Shown: positions 59,772 through 64,000 of the stretch, in pieces
Layout: each line of letters starts with the position of its first letter
How positions within the stretch are numbered: position 1 is the stretch's first letter
Assembly: GCA_025677815.1 (NCBI GenBank)
Contig: JAIXMP010000028.1
Span: 558,001 to 622,000, forward strand
Source: Phascolomyces articulosus
Taxonomy: Eukaryota > Mucoromycota > Mucoromycetes > Mucorales > Lichtheimiaceae
Length of the DNA stretch: 64,000 nucleotides
Direction: 5' to 3'
Program-made: the position numbers and the translations under genes
Notes under the pieces: generated by a model
What the model saw: the letters and a program-made list of their open reading frames with translations, nothing else
What the model was told of the DNA's origin: nothing
Databases searched by the model: none

Positions 59772-62178
59772 TCATACGTCTATACAGATTTCAATGCAAT
59801 CTAATGTACCCAAATTGACAAGGACAATAGTGCCTGTTTCTGAGAATGATGGTACCATAATCACCCTTGTTTTTTGTCCTTCTGGCCCTGTTTTTAAACA
59901 CAAAATATATTAGTCAATCATTATCATTAGAGATATATCTTAGGGAAATCATTGAATAGATCTGGGTTGCGCGGGGAAACGGGAGAGGAGATAAAGGGCC
60001 TTTTTTTTTCGTAGGATAGATGAAGGAGGAAGAGGGAAAAAGGAAAACATATGATGATGCTTCTTTTTTTTACCTTCGATTATACTTTGTTCAAACTGTG
60101 GTTGATTGCCAATAAAATAGACATGCGGACTATTTTCTAATATAAATGGATCATTCTCCTGGAATGGATAACACCCTAAAAAAACCCCAAAACCATGTAT
60201 AATCCATTGATATATGTAAGAATCTCTTTGAGTACAATGGCTAGATTAAAAAGAACTTACACAGGGTATCAGGTGCAGAGGGTGCCATATGTCGCCAAAA
60301 TAAACATCGTTCTGCCATTACAATATGATCATCTGAGTCTGTATATTTGAATATATCGTCCACATTTTGTCCAGAAGTTCCCAAGAAACTAATACATTAC
60401 ATATTATACATCGAAAGAATTAAGTAAATCTCTCTCTCTCTCTCTTTCTGTATTTTATATCTTAGCAACTCATCCAGTAACTTACGTGACTCCATCCACT
60501 TTACACCAATAGGGATTTGTAACACTACTCAATGAACCAACTTCTTTTGCCTTTGTGAATAAGGATGGATGAAGTGGTTGTTGTGGTAATTGACAATTAA
60601 CAGGATCTTTGGAACCAGGCATAATATCGACAGGAACACTTGCACATATCTCTTCCAGCAAGTCATCAAATTGTGCTAATGGTCCAGAATCATATCGCGT
60701 AGAATCGTATCCATATTTTTTCTATAGGATAATATATACACATATAAAAATATATACTTTTAATTTCTCTTTCTATTTTCTCATAGTATTCCTTATTTTT
60801 CTTCATGTACTTACTGTTTTTTTATCCTCTTCGATCAATTGTCGAGTACCAATAGAATTACCAGCAATGATAAGTCGACTGATTCTTGAACTAAATTCTT
60901 GTGTCTAATAGTAATAGGTAAATTTGATAAGAAATAATTTTGTATCAGAGACCTTCTAAAAAAAAACTTGAATGATTTATCTATCCCACCAAAAATATAT
61001 TCTTCTCCTCTCTTATTATTTAAATACTTACAGCATTTGTTCCCAATTCACCTGTAATGTATTCTGTAAGTAATTGTAATTTTAATTCCGTTGCTGCATC
61101 GGCGCCAACATTTAATCCAGATACAAGTGCGACATATTTAGGGTTATCTAATCAATAATAATAATATATAAGTTCATGTCTTTTTGATAGTCCACCTTCA
61201 CATTGGTTCCTATTTCATAAATATATTTTACCATTGAGTGGAAAAGGTGGTTGAGGTGCTATGCCCGGATAACATACTTCTTGTACTTCAAAGGCACCAG
61301 AGGATGTTTCTTTTCCGAGTAATCCAACAATAGTACCTAAAATAAACACCCCGATTCTCATGAGTCAATAACAATTCATTTAAAAAATAGTTTTCATTAC
61401 TTATGATTTTTACCTGTAACCCAGAATTCTTTTTCTAATACTGCACCGATTAACTGAATACGACCCGATTCATCTTCAATTGAAATTTTATCTTCTGTTC
61501 CTTTATATTTTCGTGGTATAGTTGGAGCTACTAATGAGGTCTAAAAATAAAATCAGCATTAAGTATACCATATCACATTCTAATGGATCCACTTGTTGAA
61601 AAGCATTATATATATAATTTACCTCCTGTGTAAGGTCATTCAATACATTGGGTTTCAATTGCATATCGACGTAAATGGTGCCAACAATATAACATCGTTT
61701 CATACCAGCGTCAAGTACTTTGGGTACGAATTTTGGGTTATCTATATACATATATTCGTATGTACCAATATGGAATAATTGATCCCGTCCACCCTCATAA
61801 TAGTCAGTGAATGATAAATTTATATGATGTATGTATCATAAATCGAGTCTATCCATAAAAAAAATCATCATATATGTATATACCAGGCAAATTTCCCCAA
61901 CGAAGCTCGGCTTGTTTTAACACAGCAGGACGTAATTTAAGTAAACGTACAAAATATAAACTGGCATATTGTCGATGAAACGATCTCGATTCAATGATTA
62001 AACTGTTAGCAAGATCAGGGAGATCTTCAAACGTTGATTCGGCACGTTCTGTAATTTCACTTTTTAATATGGACTAGCCCATGTGAGTTATAATTCTCTC
62101 TCTTTCCAATAACAATAAATAGGTTTGAATCTATTTTAATATAAAAAAAACCTACACTTCAAGAGAACCACTGGCCAT
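59772..62178 (-). CDS. POLD2: DNA polymerase delta small (B) subunit, POLD2/Pol31/Cdc1 family (449 aa)
   Basis: Eleven exons on the minus strand: 62178-62158, 62073-61884, 61741-61623, 61540-61414, 61336-61232, 61147-61032, 60904-60815, 60721-60486, 60388-60261, 60175-60074 and 59887-59772 (1350 nt in frame). It bridges the catalytic subunit and other subunits of the replicative lagging-strand polymerase in the nucleus. Features: an N-terminal helix (SFHRQYASLYFVRLLKLRP); an OB fold at residues about 75-185 (RCYIVGTIYVDM, RIQLIGAVLEKEFWVTGTIVGLLG); and an inactive calcineurin-like phosphodiesterase domain (YVALVSGLNVG, LIIAGNSIGT, VDIMPGSKDPVNCQLPQQPLHPSLF, FLGTSGQNVDDI, PHVYFIGNQPQF). The first exon is only 21 nt and uses a GTGTAG donor. 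Length is slightly below human (469 aa). Confidence 0.93.
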
Positions 62179-62241
62179 TGTTATTATAAAGGGAGGGAAA
62201 TGAGAAAAAAAGGACTGGTGTGGATAGAAATAAAAAAAAAA

Positions 62242-62304
62242 GGCGCGAGAACGACACGAAATTTTTGAAAAGCGCGTCTCTCACTCTTTTGCAATCCAAC
62301 CAAT
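62242..62304 (-). promoter_or_regulatory. GCGC motifs and CCAAT box upstream of POLD2
   Basis: GGCGCGAG (62242-62249), GCGCGT (62272-62277) and CCAAT (62300-62304) lie 64-126 bp upstream of the POLD2 ATG in otherwise AT-rich DNA. GCGC/CGCG cores resemble E2F/MBF-type sites that drive S-phase genes. The functional role is inferred. Confidence 0.4.
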
Positions 62305-62879
62305 CGCCATAATGATAGGAGCATATTGAAAAATGAAATGTATTTGGTCGCTGACAGGTGAATCAACCTTGTAAATTTTTTGACAGTTTAAAAAAATCAC
62401 TACCTTGATCTCTTCACCTTCCCATCTTTTCCCTATCTTTGATATAACTAAAAAAAGGTGTACTTTGCTCAGAAAACTGCAGTAAACATAAGAGTAAGAG
62501 GAGAATACTACAATGAAAGTGTTACAAACAACAGCAACAGAAGCTGTAACAATCGGAACTGTTGTAGCTTGAATTTAACAACAACACAACTCTCATATAA
62601 AAGCTATGAGCAATATCTCATTAACAACAAAGAGCTGTGTCATGATTGCCGACACGTATAAATTTTTGCATGACATTATTATTATTGGATCATGGTTCTT
62701 AATAAATTTAACAAAGACAATAATCAACACCTCAATATACGTATAAGTATATAATGTGATTAAAAAGAGTAGTAATAGAAGTTGTTTTTTTTTTACACCT
62801 GTAATAATGGTGTTCTACGCATTTCTGCTTACAGAGTATCATTTTGTGGTTGTTTAAAAGTTTCGTAATCGACCAAAAG

Positions 62880-63990
62880 GTATTACCATTGAAAAAATTA
62901 CTTACTCATATCCTCTACTTTTACCAAAGTCAATAAAAATCGATATGGGTATGTCTTATTAGGTATATCGCGTGCCATCCCATAGCAACGAATGCCATAA
63001 TTATGTTTAAAATTTATTATGAAATTATACAAGTTATAAAGAAAAAAAAATCTGTACATTATTATATGCAAACAATTTATTATTAGCACACCTCATTAAG
63101 AATCTAAAACTTCAATTTTCCCCATATAAATAACTCCCAGTCAGTATCATCATTGCTCTTCATCCAAGTTGTACGATAATGAATCCAAAGCAATCGTTGA
63201 ATATGAATAGGCAAATCAATAAATTCATGGATATATGACGTGACAGTATTGACCAGCTTATTTCTTCTTTTATCATATGTGCAACAGTGTTCATGCTGAG
63301 GCTTGATGTGGTAAAATCCCATCGATATATTTTCAAATTACCGCCTCTATTACCTTGTGTCTTGGTTTTTTTTTTTTTTCAAATCTTTAGGATGGCGTGG
63401 TATGCGATATTTAATCCAAGTATATAAAGTTTTTCCCACATTATTAACACTACAAGTTGTCTTGGTAAGACCATGAGTTCCAAAAAAAAATTAAAGTCAA
63501 AGTTTTTGATTGCATATACTGTTCCTTAAGACCTAGCAACACGATTATCCGAATCATCATAATTTCATGTTGTTCAATATGATCGCTGCATCCAATGTCT
63601 CAATGCCTGATATACTCAAACATCCTTCTGTAATGCAGACCTCTTCATCATCAATAATAACTTGACCACAAAGTACTTGTGTATATTTAAGCCTATCAGC
63701 TGGTGGTGACATTTTTCTGTTATACATGGTCGTATTGTGGTATTCAATAAATAAAGACGACTATGACACTTTTTGATTACATTGGTGTTGTCTACTGCTT
63801 TTTTGATGCTTTAATGAATCTCTACATTATCCCAAAAACTGATGCTATTGTACATATGGATTTAGCAGAGTCATCAAAACGAACCTGTATACGTCAAATC
63901 CTGAACAATCAAATCGTATTTCAGCGATCCTAGATTGCATAATGGTATTATTAATGCCATATCCATTTGGATTAGATCCATATATAAAAA
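62880..63990 (-). pseudogene. Unresolved coding-like fragments at the window edge
   Basis: The minus strand carries several coherent peptides in different frames. In 5' to 3' order: GINNTIMQSRIAEIRFDCSG (about 63900-63960); a second-frame VRFDDSAKSICTIASVFG (about 63830-63885); SPPADRLKYTQVLCGQVII, continuing to GIETLDAAIIL (about 63575-63710); HEFIDLPIHIQRLLWIHYRT and TDWELFIWGKLKF (about 63118-63230); and RDIPNKTYPYRFLLTLVKVEDMSK (about 62898-62975). Stops lie between them. They could be exons of a multi-exon gene extending beyond the window, or a transposon-derived relic. I do not recognise the family. Confidence 0.35.
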
Positions 63991-64000
63991 TTTCACTTAG

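Overview
This is an AT-rich, intron-rich eukaryotic window. It is most likely from an early-diverging fungus of the Mucoromycota, probably Mucorales. Reasons: short GT-AG introns (about 50-220 nt) with TACTAAC-like branch points; fungal-type SET1, TFIP11, POLD2 and YANK-kinase genes; several F-box/LRR genes; and abundant homopolymer and triplet tracts. Genus assignment is inference. There are no bacterial features (operons, ribosome binding sites, CRISPR), and I see no convincing tRNA or rRNA gene.

Layout. 1-6.8 kb is mostly gene-poor AT-rich DNA with an inverted repeat, a diverged duplication and one orphan open exon. 6.8-10.1 kb holds an F-box protein (+) convergent with a thioesterase-like gene (-) that needs a 4-nt microexon. 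12.1-17 kb holds a low-complexity nuclear-type protein (-) with an MluI-type box upstream, and the spliceosome-disassembly factor TFIP11 (-). TFIP11 is divergent from a YANK/STK32-type kinase (+). 19.9-23.3 kb holds a BAHD acyltransferase and an IAH1-type SGNH esterase, both minus; the esterase's catalytic serine is encoded by a 15-nt microexon. 23.7-25.1 kb holds a dead Tc1/mariner transposase and a 990-bp foldback element with 419-bp arms. 27.2-35 kb is a graveyard: a TPR/F-box/LRR gene with two in-frame stops, an older decayed paralogue, a decayed MYND zinc finger, and tandem repeats. 35.4-40.1 kb holds the COMPASS histone H3K4 methyltransferase SET1 (+, eight exons). 42-49 kb holds a frameshifted F-box/LRR gene and an 11-exon NCLX-type Na+/Ca2+ exchanger (both minus). 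50.8-52.2 kb holds a secreted or anchored cysteine-rich protein (+). 52-59.8 kb is mostly noncoding, with an approximately 196-bp degenerate tandem repeat and one small low-complexity gene. 59.8-62.2 kb holds POLD2, the DNA polymerase delta small subunit (-, 11 exons), with GCGC/CCAAT motifs upstream. The right edge contains coding-like fragments I cannot resolve.

The genes do not form one pathway. Most are conserved housekeeping or regulatory genes (chromatin, splicing, replication, calcium, signalling), interrupted by two repeat- and pseudogene-rich islands. I found no clear new multi-gene system. The strongest unusual signals are the near-perfect foldback element beside and possibly inside a dead Tc1/mariner copy, the microexons in active-site regions, and a paralogous F-box pair caught at two stages of decay. 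Exon coordinates were derived by hand from splice consensus, phase and family conservation; no transcript data were available.
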